Origin: Welwitschia mirabilis
Lineage: Eukaryota; Gnetophyta; Gnetopsida; Welwitschiales
DNA: 64,000 nucleotides
Reading direction: 5' to 3'
Assembly (NCBI GenBank): GCA_051453625.1
Contig: JBOZIK010000001.1
Location: forward strand, 57,338,575 to 57,402,574
Under the pieces are notes generated by a model, which was given only the letters and a program-made list of their open reading frames with translations, ran no database searches and was not told where the DNA came from. Shown one piece after another: positions 10,000-21,943 of this stretch; within the stretch, counting starts at the first letter, position 1, and each line of letters begins with the position of its first letter. The translations under genes were made by a program, and so were the position numbers.

Positions 10000-11335
10000 A
10001 TGAGCACCTTTTTTTGATATCTACAAATCTATGATTTGCTGACATTGCTAAATTTCTTATAATAAAAGATTACCCACTTTTATAACTAATTATGATAGAA
10101 AACTATTATTGAGAGAATCTATAGATTATATTTGACATGATAAAATGTTATTCAAAAAATGTAAGAATCTTGTCATCAAAAGATGTATAGATGAAAACTT
10201 ATAAAAGGAATTTTTAAAAGAAGCTCATGAAGAAGAAGGAGGAGGAATTATGATGCAAAGAGAATAGAAATGAAAATTCTCCATATGGGATATTATTATT
10301 CCATCATCTTTAAATATGCAAATAAGTATGTCCAAAGTTGTAACAAATGTCAGACAGAAGGAACATTTAGCCAAGGTTAGAAATGCCATAATAATGAATT
10401 CAGATAGTTGAACCTTTTGATGTTTGGGGAATAGATTTTATTGGATCTATTAATTCCTTATCCTTTAGAAAAAAGTACATTCTAATTTGTGTTAATTACT
10501 TTACTAATTATGCTAAGGTTAAAAATATGAATAATTGTTCTTCCCAAACTGTAGTCAACTTTTTCCTTAGGAATATCAACTACTGGTTTGGAGCCCCTTG
10601 AAGTCTTATATCTGATAGAGGAACCCACTTTATTGGTAAAATTTTTGAGAAACTTTTAACCAAATTCAGAATCCACCACAAACTCTCTGTTTCTTATAAC
10701 TCCCAATCCAATGGCTAAGTAGAAGTCACCAATAGAAAGCTTAATAGAATATTAACAAATGTTATAACTTAAAAAAAACCAATTAGGTTGATAAAATAAA
10801 TGAAACTCTATGGACTTATAAAATAACTTGGAAACACACCACAGGATTTACTCCTTATGAATTAGTCTATGGAAAAAATTCTATTTTGCTAATTCAATTT
10901 AGAATAACAACATTTAAATTGGCTAAATAATTAAAATGTAATTTAGGCAAAACTAAAAAAGAATGAATATAAAACATGCATATTTTAGACAAAAATAGAG
11001 AAAAAGCTTTGCTATGTAAAAAACTTATAAAATAAAAAACTAAAGTATACCATGATAACAAAATTAAGAAAATAAATTTTAATATAGGAGACTTGGTATT
11101 AATTTATAATCCTAAGAAAATTCATTTAAAATAAAAATATGAATAAAATTGGCTCGAACCTTATACCATAACAAATGTTCTAGCAAATAGAGCCATATAA
11201 ATATATGATCCTAATGAAAAAGTAATCTACCAACTTAATGAACAAAGAGTAAGAATGTACTATGATCATAAATCCATACTAAATTACTTAGGAAACACTG
11301 ACATGATGAAAAGAATACTTCCATTCTACCTTTAA
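10000..11335 (+). pseudogene. Integrase remnant, 12-kb gypsy element
   Basis: The zinc-binding half shows 'YVQSCNKCQTEGTF' near 10328-10368. In the core, the three catalytic acids are all present in one frame: Asp at 10434 in 'FDVWGIDFIG', Asp at 10614 in 'ISDRGTHFIG' and Glu at 10722 in 'NG*VEVTNRKL'. The last two are 36 codons apart, the D-X35-E spacing of retroviral-type integrases. 'TGFTPYELVYGKNSILLIQF' follows near 10840-10900. The C-terminal domain ends with 'LEPYTITNVLANRAI' and 'YQLNEQRVRMYYD' near 11150-11268, of Athila/Tat type and without a chromodomain. Integrase inserts the cDNA into the host genome. Many stops make it inactive. Confidence 0.9.
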
Positions 11336-11561
11336 AATAAACTTTAAAAATTAGATAATTAAAAGGTATGTCATTTCTTGAAAGTTTATTGAATTGTTTA
11401 GATAAATGAAATAATTACGAAATTAGAAGTTAACTTGATAAGCCTTAAATGGGAAATTGTACATCATATTTATTATGGAGAATGAGAAGACACGTTCCAT
11501 CATAGAAGTACCTTCTGAGCATTTATTTGAAAAAGAAAAAAAATAAAAGCCACAATGTTCC

Positions 11562-11786
11562 ATCGTAAGCATACCGGCCCAAATATTTCCAAGTGGGGCC
11601 TTTGGATGTATATTATGATAGCTGTAAAAACTTCATCGAGGGGTTATTTGGCTACAATCTAGATATTGAAAATGTTTTACTACAAGCATACTGGGGCAAA
11701 TATTCCTGAGAGGAGCCTTTGGTAGTACAATATGATAATTGTGATAACTCCATTAAGGAGTTAATTGACCATAATCTAGATATTAA
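11562..11786 (+). repeat. Tandem pair of a cassette of about 107 bp in the 3' region
   Basis: Two units, 11562-11668 and 11680-11786, share 'GCATACYGG', 'GGAGCCTTTGG', 'ATATGATA', 'AACTYCAT' and 'AATCTAGATATT'. The same unit occurs once in the element at 34022 (39200-39303), also just downstream of integrase sequence. Confidence 0.8.
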
Positions 11787-14700
11787 AAGGAAAAAAAAAG
11801 AGTATATACCTTATAAGTACTTACTCCTGTGACAGTGGTTACACTCTCCTTATTATGGTCAATCTAAGTTATGAAAATAAAAGGGGGAGGAACAGTTATG
11901 TTCTAAGAGTCATCTGAGGTATAACTAGTTACTAAAGCTAGAATCTTATCATAATTAAATATTAAGAAAATAAAGAAACCAGAATAGAATACTTAAATCT
12001 ATAATGAAATGTGTATTCAAATGCCTTCAATTCAAAAACATGCATAATTATTAAATTCTATTTAAGCTATAAGGTAACTTTGAAGTTTCAAAATTAATTT
12101 ATATGATCTTAACAATTTACTAAATTGTTTAGCTTGAATTTTCTTTAGTGGAGTAGCCATGCTTAAGATAAAGTAAATAGTAAAAGAAATTAAAAAAATA
12201 CTTTATAAGTTTTGAATAGAAATCCTAAAATTTATTAAATAAAGAAATTTATTACATTCTCTTACAGAAAAAAGGAAAAATGAGATAAAAACTCTCTTCA
12301 AAAAATAAAATCCTTCAAACAACTTAATTTTTGAAATGACCAGAGAACTTGTTCTTTTGATGGGAATGCCTAGGCATTGACGATAACTCTGTGGAATTCT
12401 CATTTGCAGGTAGTAAATGCATCTCACCTAGTAATTGAGTCAACATGTTTATTTCCTCTAGGTGGAATAGTAAGAAATTTCAATAAGGCTTAAAATTCCA
12501 TTGTATTCTCTCTACATTCTCCTTATTGAAGCTAAGTGCAACAAGGCTTAGGACAGGATTGATGTATTAAAGCTAGTTAACTTTCTTTTCTAATACTTAC
12601 ATCTACCTAGCTAGCTAACCAAGAGATATATCATAAGTCACAACTCATCACAATATAGTTGCTGATGCAATGCCTCAGTTCTTAGCCTTAGATACTTACC
12701 TAGTAGGGGATGAACTAATGGATCAAAGCTTGGAGGGATAAAACCACCCCCAAAATGGCCTTTACCACCTTTAGTGGGAATGGAACCTAAATCATCTAAG
12801 ACCTCAATAGTCAAAATATAATAAAAATATTTGAATTGTTGGACTACCTTTTCAGATCTAATGGAAATCTAAGGAGATTAATGATCTACAGTGCTTATGC
12901 CCATATCTATCTATTTACTATCCAACTTAAAAAGGCATCACTTCACCTTTCTAATATTAGAAGCAACAGTAGGAGAAGAGGAAGAAGTATAAGCCATAAA
13001 AAAAATGAGGTAAGAAAGAAGATAAAAAGTAAAGAGAAATTTAGTAAAATGAATTCTTAAGCTCAGACGAAAAGTAATGAATGATCAAGCAAGAAAAGAA
13101 TGCAATTTATATATCAAACTATATCCTCTTGTCTAATAAGTATAATTCATGTACATCATCAAGTGCACATGTGTTTAATTTTTAAGTTAAAAATTAAATA
13201 AATGATATACTTGTTTTGCTAACATTTGAATTGTACCAAGTGTCAGCATCTATCTTCAAGCAGGTTTAGAATTAAGGGAATTCAAGATGATTAAGATTCA
13301 ACCTAAAATTAGAAATTTAGATCGGTTTATAATCAGTTTGAATTTCTTGAGCACCATGTTGCTATAAGAACCCACCAAATCTTTCTTTCGAAAGTTGCAT
13401 CAACAATAATCTTCATGAATCTTATAGATGTCTTGTAATCAAAAGAAAATTATTTAGCTATATCTAAAAACTCAAAAATGATTTTCTTTTATCTTATTTT
13501 ATATGGATAAAAATAAAATTACTAATGATTTTCTCAAGCAGGACGTCACTGTAAATTAAACTTTGAAGCCAAAGGAAGATCACTTAGCTAATTGACACTA
13601 ATATAAAGACAAAACTTTAGATAAGATTTTAAGCTAGCTTTTTAAAACTTGAATTTTTTTTGGGTTAATACCAACTCTAAGTCAAAACTTCAAATCGGAT
13701 TTCATACCCAAAACCATTTATCTTCCTTTAAAACCTACATTGAAAGATTTATACTATGATTGACTAATACCAACTTGAAGTTAAAACTTCAAATTGGATT
13801 TCAAGAAAATCCTAGTATTTCTTTTCCTATGATAAAAAACATAGAAGCACCTAGTAGACTAATATAACTCAGAGCTAAAAGTTAGAATCAGATTTCAAGC
13901 ATAACCCCTAGATAGCAACTCTTGACAATTGATTGACACCAATTAAAAGCCAAAGCTTTACATTAGATTTTAAGCCAACTTAATCCATGAACTTGCTCTC
14001 ATAGAGGAGGGCCTCATTCTTTATGATCCTCCTCAAATTTCCTCTATAATTATCATGCAATAATGTTACTCTCTCATTTTCACATGCATTCTTGATAACA
14101 ATGTTAAGAATTTAAAGGACCTCATCAAGAACTTATGAGTCCTCGATGACCATTTTCAACTCTTTAAATTTTTTTCTATAATGGAATGGATGATCCCTAA
14201 TGAAAATTCTTGAGTTCTTGATGATCCTCATCAAATCTAATGCTATGAAAATCAATTGTAACTTAGATATGGCTACTTGTTTCTCCTTCACCACACTTAA
14301 AATTATTCTTAATGAAATCCCTCTATTCTCGATGACCCCCATCATGCTATCAAATCCACATCATGTCCAATTTAATTCATGTCAAACCATGTTAGTGCCA
14401 CCATGTTAACATTCATATTACCACCTTTGACTCAGCAAAATTTTTGGATTTTTACCTTACCAAATTAGCATTTAAATTTTTCCAACATCAGTAAGGTATG
14501 AAAAATTTCCAATTAAATCTATTTTTTCTATGGTAAAATTTTTTTATTGATTACACAATCATGAAAATTTAATGTGATAGTAAGTACAAATTTTACCTAT
14601 TTAAAGTGGATAATAGGCTAGTAACTTTTACTTCCACCCTACATTTTCACTTTATCATATTAGCTATTTTCTTATTCTTGAGCTTCTCGACAACGGTGGA

Positions 14701-14959
14701 TAACCTTAAACTTAAAATTTTAGGTATCATTATTTTCTCTTTTTTGCATTCACGAGCCTACTACAATTCACTTGGAGGGAGTGTTAAATAAGTTTACTAT
14801 ATGCAATACTTTTTCATTTGACACTAAATAATGTTTTATTTTACTAGAAAGCAAATTTTATTTAAAGGTATTTTATTGTAATTTTCTTGCTTAATCCCAT
14901 CTCTGACATAATTTTTTTAATAGAATGTAGAGTCATTTCATCTGTAAATTTCACTCTAT
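11787..14959 (+). other. Non-coding 3' region of the 12-kb element
   Basis: No protein domain can be read. A purine run (AAAAGGGGGAGGAACAG, about 11878-11894) looks like an internal polypurine tract. Sequence at about 12880-13000 resembles 61030-61120 next to an assembly gap in the third Tat/Athila element, including 'AAGGCAT.ACTTCACCTT' and a purine-rich tail. Between about 13640 and 14000 a loose motif, 'CCAACTTGAAGTTAAAACTTCAAATTGGATTT' in several variants, recurs at intervals of about 100 bases. The short open frames at 12836-13060, 14200-14409 and 14606-14791 show no recognised family. Confidence 0.5.
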
Positions 14960-16900
14960 TTTTTGCAAACCCTTGCTTGACAGAGTTTAAGCAAAGAATC
15001 ATTGAGCTAGGATGGTATGAATGGATTAATATGAATGATAAATTCTCTTTATAATTTGTATATGAATTTCACAAGAATTTGAGAATAAATGATGTCAAAA
15101 CTATGCTAGAAACTATTATGGAAAATCAACAACTAATAGTCACCTAGGAGGATAGTAGAGAAATTTTACACCTATCACCCAAAGAAAAACCTAAAGTTGA
15201 TACCAATAGAAAATAAGATGCAAAGTTAAGTATGAATCTACTACGACAAATGGAAGTTTAGGGATGGAAATAGGTCCATAAGGATATGGAGCTAGAATTC
15301 TTTATTATTTCTAAGATGGTGGCCCATAATTTTGTACCCATTCTTCATAAGTAGAAGGGTATCACATTACCTAATCTTTATATGATTGTAGCTATGAAGG
15401 ACAAGACAAATTTCATTACTAAACTAGAAGCAACTAACAAAGACAGATGAGAGATAAAAAAAATTTCGAGAGAAAGGCTAGACATGTTAGTATTCATTTT
15501 ATAGAATTTGGATACCTATTATAGAATTTGACTTCAAGAAAAAAGTATGATGCTTAATATATTGAGCATCAATAAAAATTTATCACTTTCATGCACAATT
15601 AAGAACCTCTATGCCTAAACAGGAAATTCTTGTATAAAATTTATGCAAACCTATAAGGAATGAATGAAAAGTTTATGAAAATTCATGTAGAGGTTTAAGA
15701 GTATAGGTAGAAATGGAATGAAGCCCAAGGTTCTTTGGGATACTATCACTCCCTCTTAGGAGCAAATAAGAGATCATGGATTAATTAATAGAAGAGAATA
15801 AAACTCTTAAGAATCAGATGAAAGAATCAAGCTCTTCTGATCATTCTCAACTTAATTCTTCAACAAAAGAGTTTTCTTTAAAAATAAAGGAGAAAATCTG
15901 AATAGCAATGAGTTTAATTTAGGACATCCATTTAACTTCTTTGACTCTATCTTATAAGATGGAGGATAAAATAAAATTAAGTATTATTAATACTTTGAGA
16001 GAGTTTCAAGCAGAGTTAAAGAAGGATTTTTAACTAATAAGGCTTGAGTATACCCAATTTATTATTGAGAATTTAGAAAAGAAAAACATAAGGTTTCTCC
16101 ATGAGCTTTGTCTCATGGAAATAATGTTAGGTAAGTGAATTAGGTTTGAGAATGAGGAATTAGCCATGCCACACAGCCTTAACTATTATCCTCAAAAGTT
16201 ATATAATTTCATTGATAGATTTAAAGAACCTTTAGAAAATATTATTCAAAAAAATTTTGGAGGATAGTCAAAGATAATGCATACTTTTAATAATTTTAAA
16301 AAGGATATTAAAGAGTTACAAAGAGAAATCATCATGAAAGGGTTATGAGAGAAAACTCAAAAATCTTTTTAGCAAATATAATAATAAAATTTTGTAGAAT
16401 TTTGAAAGAATGTGAATCATATATTAAAGTTTTTGCAGTGTCCTCCTAAGATTTTTAGTAGTTGTATTCTTTTATACATCAAATTGTTCAAAACATGACT
16501 ATGCTGAGAGGCACATTTGTAGATATTTTTCTAAAGTTAGAATATAAAGACTCATCAGAGATGTACATAGTTCCTGTGGGATGAACCTCAAGATTAAAAC
16601 CACAAATTGGGCAACTATAGAAGTATAACACACTCCTCAAAGTCCTAAGATAAAAACTCTTTCAACCCCCAAGAGAATAAGAAGAGAAGCTCCCAAGTGT
16701 AGAGCTCCTTCACAAGGTAGAGAGCAGGGTAGAAATGCAGCTCCAGAGTAGTTATAAATAGAAGCTATAAATTTGAATGATCCTGCTCTTTAGAAAGAAG
16801 AAAGAGAGATTTTAAAGGCTTTGGAAAAAGAAAAATAGTCTACCCAGCCAACTAAACAAAAGAAAGTGTCAAAATCCAGCAAGAAGTGATCACTCATTTT
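14960..16900 (+). pseudogene. Extra ORF remnant downstream of pol (Tat/Athila type)
   Basis: With stops and frameshifts ignored, a coding-like signal starts near 14980 with 'EFKQRIIELGWYEWI', continues with 'FVYEFHKNLRI' near 15058-15090 and 'MVAHNFVPILHK' near 15313-15350, and ends in a basic, Pro/Ser/Lys-rich tail near 16620-16890. Athila and Tat elements often carry an additional gene here, and the opening resembles the domain often annotated as a 'putative plant transposon protein'. That resemblance is from memory of the family pattern, not a search. Its function in living elements is not established. The central part, about 15600-16500, is helix-prone and rich in Glu and Lys. The copy is clearly dead. 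Confidence 0.55.
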
Positions 16901-16989
16901 TAAAAGAAGGAAAGGAAAATAACAACATTCTTCATTTTTTTAATCTCTTATAAATACTCTATTTGTTAAGGGACTAACAAAAATTTAAG

Positions 16990-17000
16990 CTTGGGGAAAC
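16990..17000 (+). other. Polypurine tract of the 12-kb element
   Basis: CTTGGGGAAAC directly precedes the 3' LTR start TGATGAAGCT. A G-run of this form at this position is typical for Tat/Athila elements and supports the LTR boundary. Confidence 0.75.
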
Positions 17001-17976
17001 TGATGAAGCTAAATTTTATGTAATGATTTGCTTATTAATGAAATTTTTTTCCTTATATCAATTATATATTTCATCAACAGATAAATGTTGTAAATTATCT
17101 TTATGCCTACTAATATATAGGTTAGTGGTTATTATGTTAGTAGGTCAATATATATATATATATATATATATATATTTCATTATTTTATTTCAGAGATAGG
17201 ATGTGAAGTGATATGAAGATGAGAGAGAAAGTTGAGAAGCGAATCAGCATAATAACCTTAACCACTTGCCTATTCTTAAGGAGCAAAAAAAGGAAAGTGA
17301 AAAACTAACTAGGGTGTAAAAATATAATCACCATCAAAGGTGGACATCTTTTTGTTACATAAGTCCTAGCAATAGACAAGTTAAAGAGGTGAACTAAGGA
17401 AACTCCTACTCATCTACAAAGGTGCCAGCAACACTTTATCTCATTCCATGTATTACCTAAAAAGGAGAACACATGTGTTAACTCGTCATTATGTACAATT
17501 GATATTTCAATGTAAAAGTTGAAAAGCATTTGAATATCATTGTGTGCATATTTTCTTACTTGAAAAAGTAATATTACTTCTATCTCTTTCCTGTTTATAT
17601 AGTTGAACATAAACTAGGATAATTTTAATGCTTAGAAATAAGCATTGACAAGCAAGTTGCTCAACTTCGGTTATGTTTTGTTTCTTTCTCTATTATCCCT
17701 TGTTGTATTATATTTACATAGAGTTTGGTTTTAATAAATAGCTTGACTAGTTCAAGTAACTTCATTACAAGACTATTATAATGATAAATTTTAAATTAAA
17801 TGGTTAAGTCATAACTAGTTCTTTAGTAAGCCTTCATGTATTTTTATTTTTAATGATATGTGCTTATTCTAGGTTAACAGTAGCATAGTTTCCATACTTT
17901 TCCAGCATTATTTATAGTTTCTAATAACATTTTGTAATACTTTCTACATTTATTTTATAACATAAGCCACTCATCA
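17001..17976 (+). repeat. 3' LTR of the 12-kb gypsy element
   Basis: The LTR runs from TGATGAAGCT to CTCATCA and is followed by CCTAT, a perfect repeat of the bases before the 5' LTR. It carries a (TA)n run at about 17149-17175. The first 460 bases match the 5' LTR; the rest has no counterpart there because that copy is truncated. An open frame on the minus strand (17410-17610) has no recognised content. Confidence 0.88.
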
Positions 17977-18770
17977 CCTATTGATTTAGAATCTAATTTA
18001 TATGTTTTAATGCTTTTTTAACTCCTTTCATAATACGTAAATAGATATATTCCAGACAAATGTATAAAAATTTAATGAAAATCTCATTAAAGTAAAAAAT
18101 CTTACTATGTTAATTCAAAGAATCTAGCTTTTTATGTGTTATATTTTTATTCTAAATTATCATACATTTTTTATAGAATAGAATGTGATGTTTTAGTTAC
18201 TTAATTACATCCATACTAAAAAATTTCAAGTAACAAACTTTTGAAGGAAAAGTATTTTTGTATGAAGATAACTTTGGTAGATTAGACTGTTTAAATCCTT
18301 TTAGTTATTGAATTAAGCTATAAATAAACTTTAGAATCATCGTGAATTTTTATAAAAAATTACTTATTTTTATTTTATTCTATTTTCTTTTTCATATCTT
18401 GTGAAATTACATGTTTTATGCATGTAGTCCTTTATGATAATTATAAGTTATGTGTTGTAATTACTTGTATGTAATATGAAAGAAATAGTTATTTTATCAT
18501 GTAAATTAATAATTTGATAATATAATATTAATATTTCTATATGAATTCATGTTAAGTATTCCATCAAATTAATGCTTGTGTGCTTCCACTATATGTATTA
18601 TTTGATCCAAGAGATTTATTTATGCTTTAATTAGAAATTTGTATACTTTATTTTCTTTCCTTGCATTATATTATCATATTCGGTACACATTTATTTTTGC
18701 AAAGGCTTAAATTTTGATCTTATCATTTTAAAAATTTAGTTTTTATTTCATTCAAAATTACTGCCATTAT
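17977..18770 (+). repeat. Family C repeat copy 1, right part
   Basis: From the target duplication onward the sequence matches about 31365-32090, starting with 'TTTAGAA.CTAATTTATATG' and 'TTTTAATGCTTTTTTAA' and ending near 'ACACATTTATTTTT'. No coding signal is present. Beyond about 18770 the two copies no longer match. Confidence 0.8.
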
Positions 18771-19682
18771 TAAGGAATACCTGTAATTCTTATGTAAAGG
18801 TTTATACTTTTATTTAACAACTTACATATACCAATTGGAAGTCATTTGATTTTAGGTGCTTTTTATATTACAATTGCGTTGACAAGATCTTAAGTACTAC
18901 ATTACTTCAAAAATTCTTCTAAGTACAAATGTACTAACTTTTAATATTTTTCTATATATCTTTTTTTTTTCAAATATTGTGAATTTATGAGTAAATTTTG
19001 GATTTGTACCTATAAATGTTTGCATAGTTATAAACCATCTTTATCATATATTCCATGGATCATCTTTATTTTGATTCATATTATGGATGTAAATATGATT
19101 CATATTATGGATGTAAATATGATAAAATCCAAAAATCAAAATATTAAAAAAAAGTCTTTTTATTCGTATTTTTATGTTCTTTAAAACTTAAAATTACTAG
19201 TACCTTTTTTAGATGATGAAATGAGAGCTAAGGATCTTACATAGTTGCATCTAGGAAGGTTGTGATCTTTAGAGAATATCTTCCCTTATTTGTTTTTTAA
19301 AAATTATTAATTCAAAAAAAAATCTTTCCATTTTTGTTCTTTAGTTTTATTTTTTCTTTAATAAATTGTAACCAAGCTATTTTTTTCATTCCAATTTTCA
19401 TTTAAGTTGAGGGATATAACTAGTTGTCTTCTAAGTGTTAAACTTCCACCTTCAGGAATGTTTTGTATTTAATTCTTAATCATTTCTTATGTTATATATA
19501 TATATATATATTAATATGTAAAATATATGTGATTTAGTCTCTTATGAATACTATTTTATTCTATGATGTTTGAATGTATTTCACTACATTTAGCTAATGT
19601 TTATGTTTTTTCCCCTTTTTGCAAATGAATAAAACTTAATAATATTAATGAATAAAAGGTTGAAGTTTTTGATGTCTTTGCA
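18771..19682. other. AT-rich sequence without a call
   Basis: I see no domain, LTR end or repeat partner here. A 22-base direct duplication built on 'ATTCATATTATGGATGTAAA' occurs at about 19074-19118, and a (TA)n run at about 19494-19511. Confidence 0.5.
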
Positions 19683-20103
19683 NNNNNNNNNNNNNNNNNN
19701 NNNNNNNNNNNNNNNNNNNNNNNNNNNNNNNNNNNNNNNNNNNNNNNNNNNNNNNNNNNNNNNNNNNNNNNNNNNNNNNNNNNNNNNNNNNNNNNNNNNN
19801 NNNNNNNNNNNNNNNNNNNNNNNNNNNNNNNNNNNNNNNNNNNNNNNNNNNNNNNNNNNNNNNNNNNNNNNNNNNNNNNNNNNNNNNNNNNNNNNNNNNN
19901 NNNNNNNNNNNNNNNNNNNNNNNNNNNNNNNNNNNNNNNNNNNNNNNNNNNNNNNNNNNNNNNNNNNNNNNNNNNNNNNNNNNNNNNNNNNNNNNNNNNN
20001 NNNNNNNNNNNNNNNNNNNNNNNNNNNNNNNNNNNNNNNNNNNNNNNNNNNNNNNNNNNNNNNNNNNNNNNNNNNNNNNNNNNNNNNNNNNNNNNNNNNN
20101 NNN
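19683..20103. other. Assembly gap (421 N)
   Basis: Unread sequence. Any open frame drawn across it is an artefact. The following 20104-20279 has no call. Confidence 0.99.
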
Positions 20104-20279
20104 ATCTCCTATTACGTATATATAATTATGCTTTTAGGATTACTGTTACTATTTCTTTGTATATTGTTTTATTCTCAATACTAGCATTTAGATCCATAAT
20201 GATCTATATGAGCTATGAACATCTTAATCATGAGTAGGATTTATTCCTATTTTTACTATTACTTGCATAAGACGTACAA

Positions 20280-21938
20280 GAAGACTGATTAGGAGGTATG
20301 ATAAAGGCTGAATTTTTGATGAAATAAGATATTAATAGTTATAATTTTACTTTACTTTTTAATCTATAATGCCACACTTAGAGGTATTTTTATACTTTTT
20401 AGATGATAGGCTATTCAAACACTCAATAATCTTAAAATGATGCATTATGAGCCAGTTTGAAGCTATTCATGATGACTATAAGTAGGAGGTTGAGATCGAG
20501 GGTAAAAATGTAAAGCATAGAGGACCACTTTAATTTATGTGCTTTATAAATGATTCATAGTTCCTTTTCCATCATCATATCTCATCCACTTATTAATGAA
20601 TTGATTTTAAGTCATTTTCACATGGGATTCCTGACATTAGATGACATTAGAGACTTTTGGGACATCGGTAGAAATTTTAATTCTAGGAACTGGACATTTC
20701 TAGTTATTTTTGAGCTAAATTTAATGTTTTCACATAACATAAGTCATTAAAAAAATTGAGTTAATTTATTTTTTGAAAGTTTAGGTAGTTATTTTTCAAA
20801 CTACCTATGGTGTTGCAGTGCCATTTCCATGAGTAAATTATAATTGTAGTATTATGTGATATTTTTTCCTACTTAAAAAAATTCACATGTAGAAATGTTA
20901 TGGTTTTGACAACTCCTCAATCTGAAACTAATCCAAGTGCACCTATAGAGATTTCCTCTAAATTCCCAATAAATATAGCAATGTTACTATATCCAATTTA
21001 TGTCATTTTGTTATGATTTGAGCCATTCTCAAGCATTAGAAGAGAATTTTCTACTTCATTTCTCTTACATTTTTTTCACTTTCAACTTGATCTTCTCTTT
21101 ATATTAGCTTTAAAAACCTTCTACATTCTTTATTCACATTTTTTTTCTATCACATAAATCCATTTTTAGCTTCTTATGCCCTTTTACATCTCGTTTTCCA
21201 TCAACACATCTTTCATTTTCATCCATCTAGAGGGCATTGCAGGTGTAGTAAAGTGCACATGAATGGATAATGTAAGAGGATGAGAAAGTATTAAATCTTG
21301 TAAAACATTAGATTAAAAACTAATCAGAAGGGTTATTATTTCATTTAAAACTAATAAGTGTTCTTTATTGTATGTTTTTATGATTTTAATTACTTGATTT
21401 ATGCATTTCTATTATTTTTTTCTTTCAATTTAGTTAAACTTCTTATAACATATTGTATAATTAGTGCTAATTGAATTTAATACATTTATTACTTTTCACG
21501 CCTACCATAATTATGCATAGGAGATCACTTTATGTCAAAAAAATCATGTGTTTTATTCCTCTTCTTCCTTCTTTTCTTCATTATTCTTATTTTTTACTAT
21601 ATTTTCTCATTATTTCACCTTTCTTCTAAGGCAAATAATGATGAATTTCTATTTTTTTTCATTTCCAATATTAGTAGATTGGTTTGTAGATATATGAGTT
21701 GAATTTATCTGAGGTAAAAATTATCTATTTTTGCATGAATTATTCTCTCTTCTTTATTCTTTTCTCAAAATTAAATTAGACTAGTAAATTTTAGTGCTCA
21801 TTTCGATGATAACACTTTTTCTATAACTCTAATGGCTCTGATATTTTGTTAGTAGCTTCCTCTTATAATTTAGAAATATTTATCGTTATTTAGCTAGAAC
21901 CCAAATTTGGCCTCTATAATTCCTTTTTAAATCATTTA
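20280..21938 (+). repeat. Family C repeat copy 2, left part
   Basis: Matches 2500-2615 and 4075 to about 5515 in the same orientation. It contains the segment missing from the gap at 4720. The copy is interrupted at 21939-21943 by the minus-strand LTR element and resumes at 30875. Confidence 0.8.
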
Positions 21939-21943
21939 CAATT
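21939..21943. repeat. Target-site duplication (CAATT), left
   Basis: CAATT precedes the element and is repeated exactly at 30875-30879 after it. Confidence 0.85.

Larger units (their letters stand above)
5998..17976 (+). mobile_element. Tat-like Ty3/gypsy retrotransposon (complete but dead)
   Basis: This 12-kb element begins TGATGAAACT and ends TCATCA, flanked by the 5-bp duplication CCTAT. In order it holds a shortened 5' LTR, gag, protease, reverse transcriptase, RNase H, integrase, a long 3' region with a duplicated cassette and an extra ORF remnant, a polypurine tract and a 3' LTR of 976 bp. Gag to integrase order with integrase last identifies Ty3/gypsy. There is no chromodomain, the integrase end is of Athila/Tat type, and there is an extra ORF after pol, so the non-chromoviral Tat/Athila clade is the best placement. 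Every frame is broken by many stops. It sits inside family C repeat copy 1. Confidence 0.9.

Noticed and set aside
19648-20184. Long open frame on the plus strand
   Set aside because: It exists only because it crosses an N gap; the readable ends are AT-rich and unrelated.
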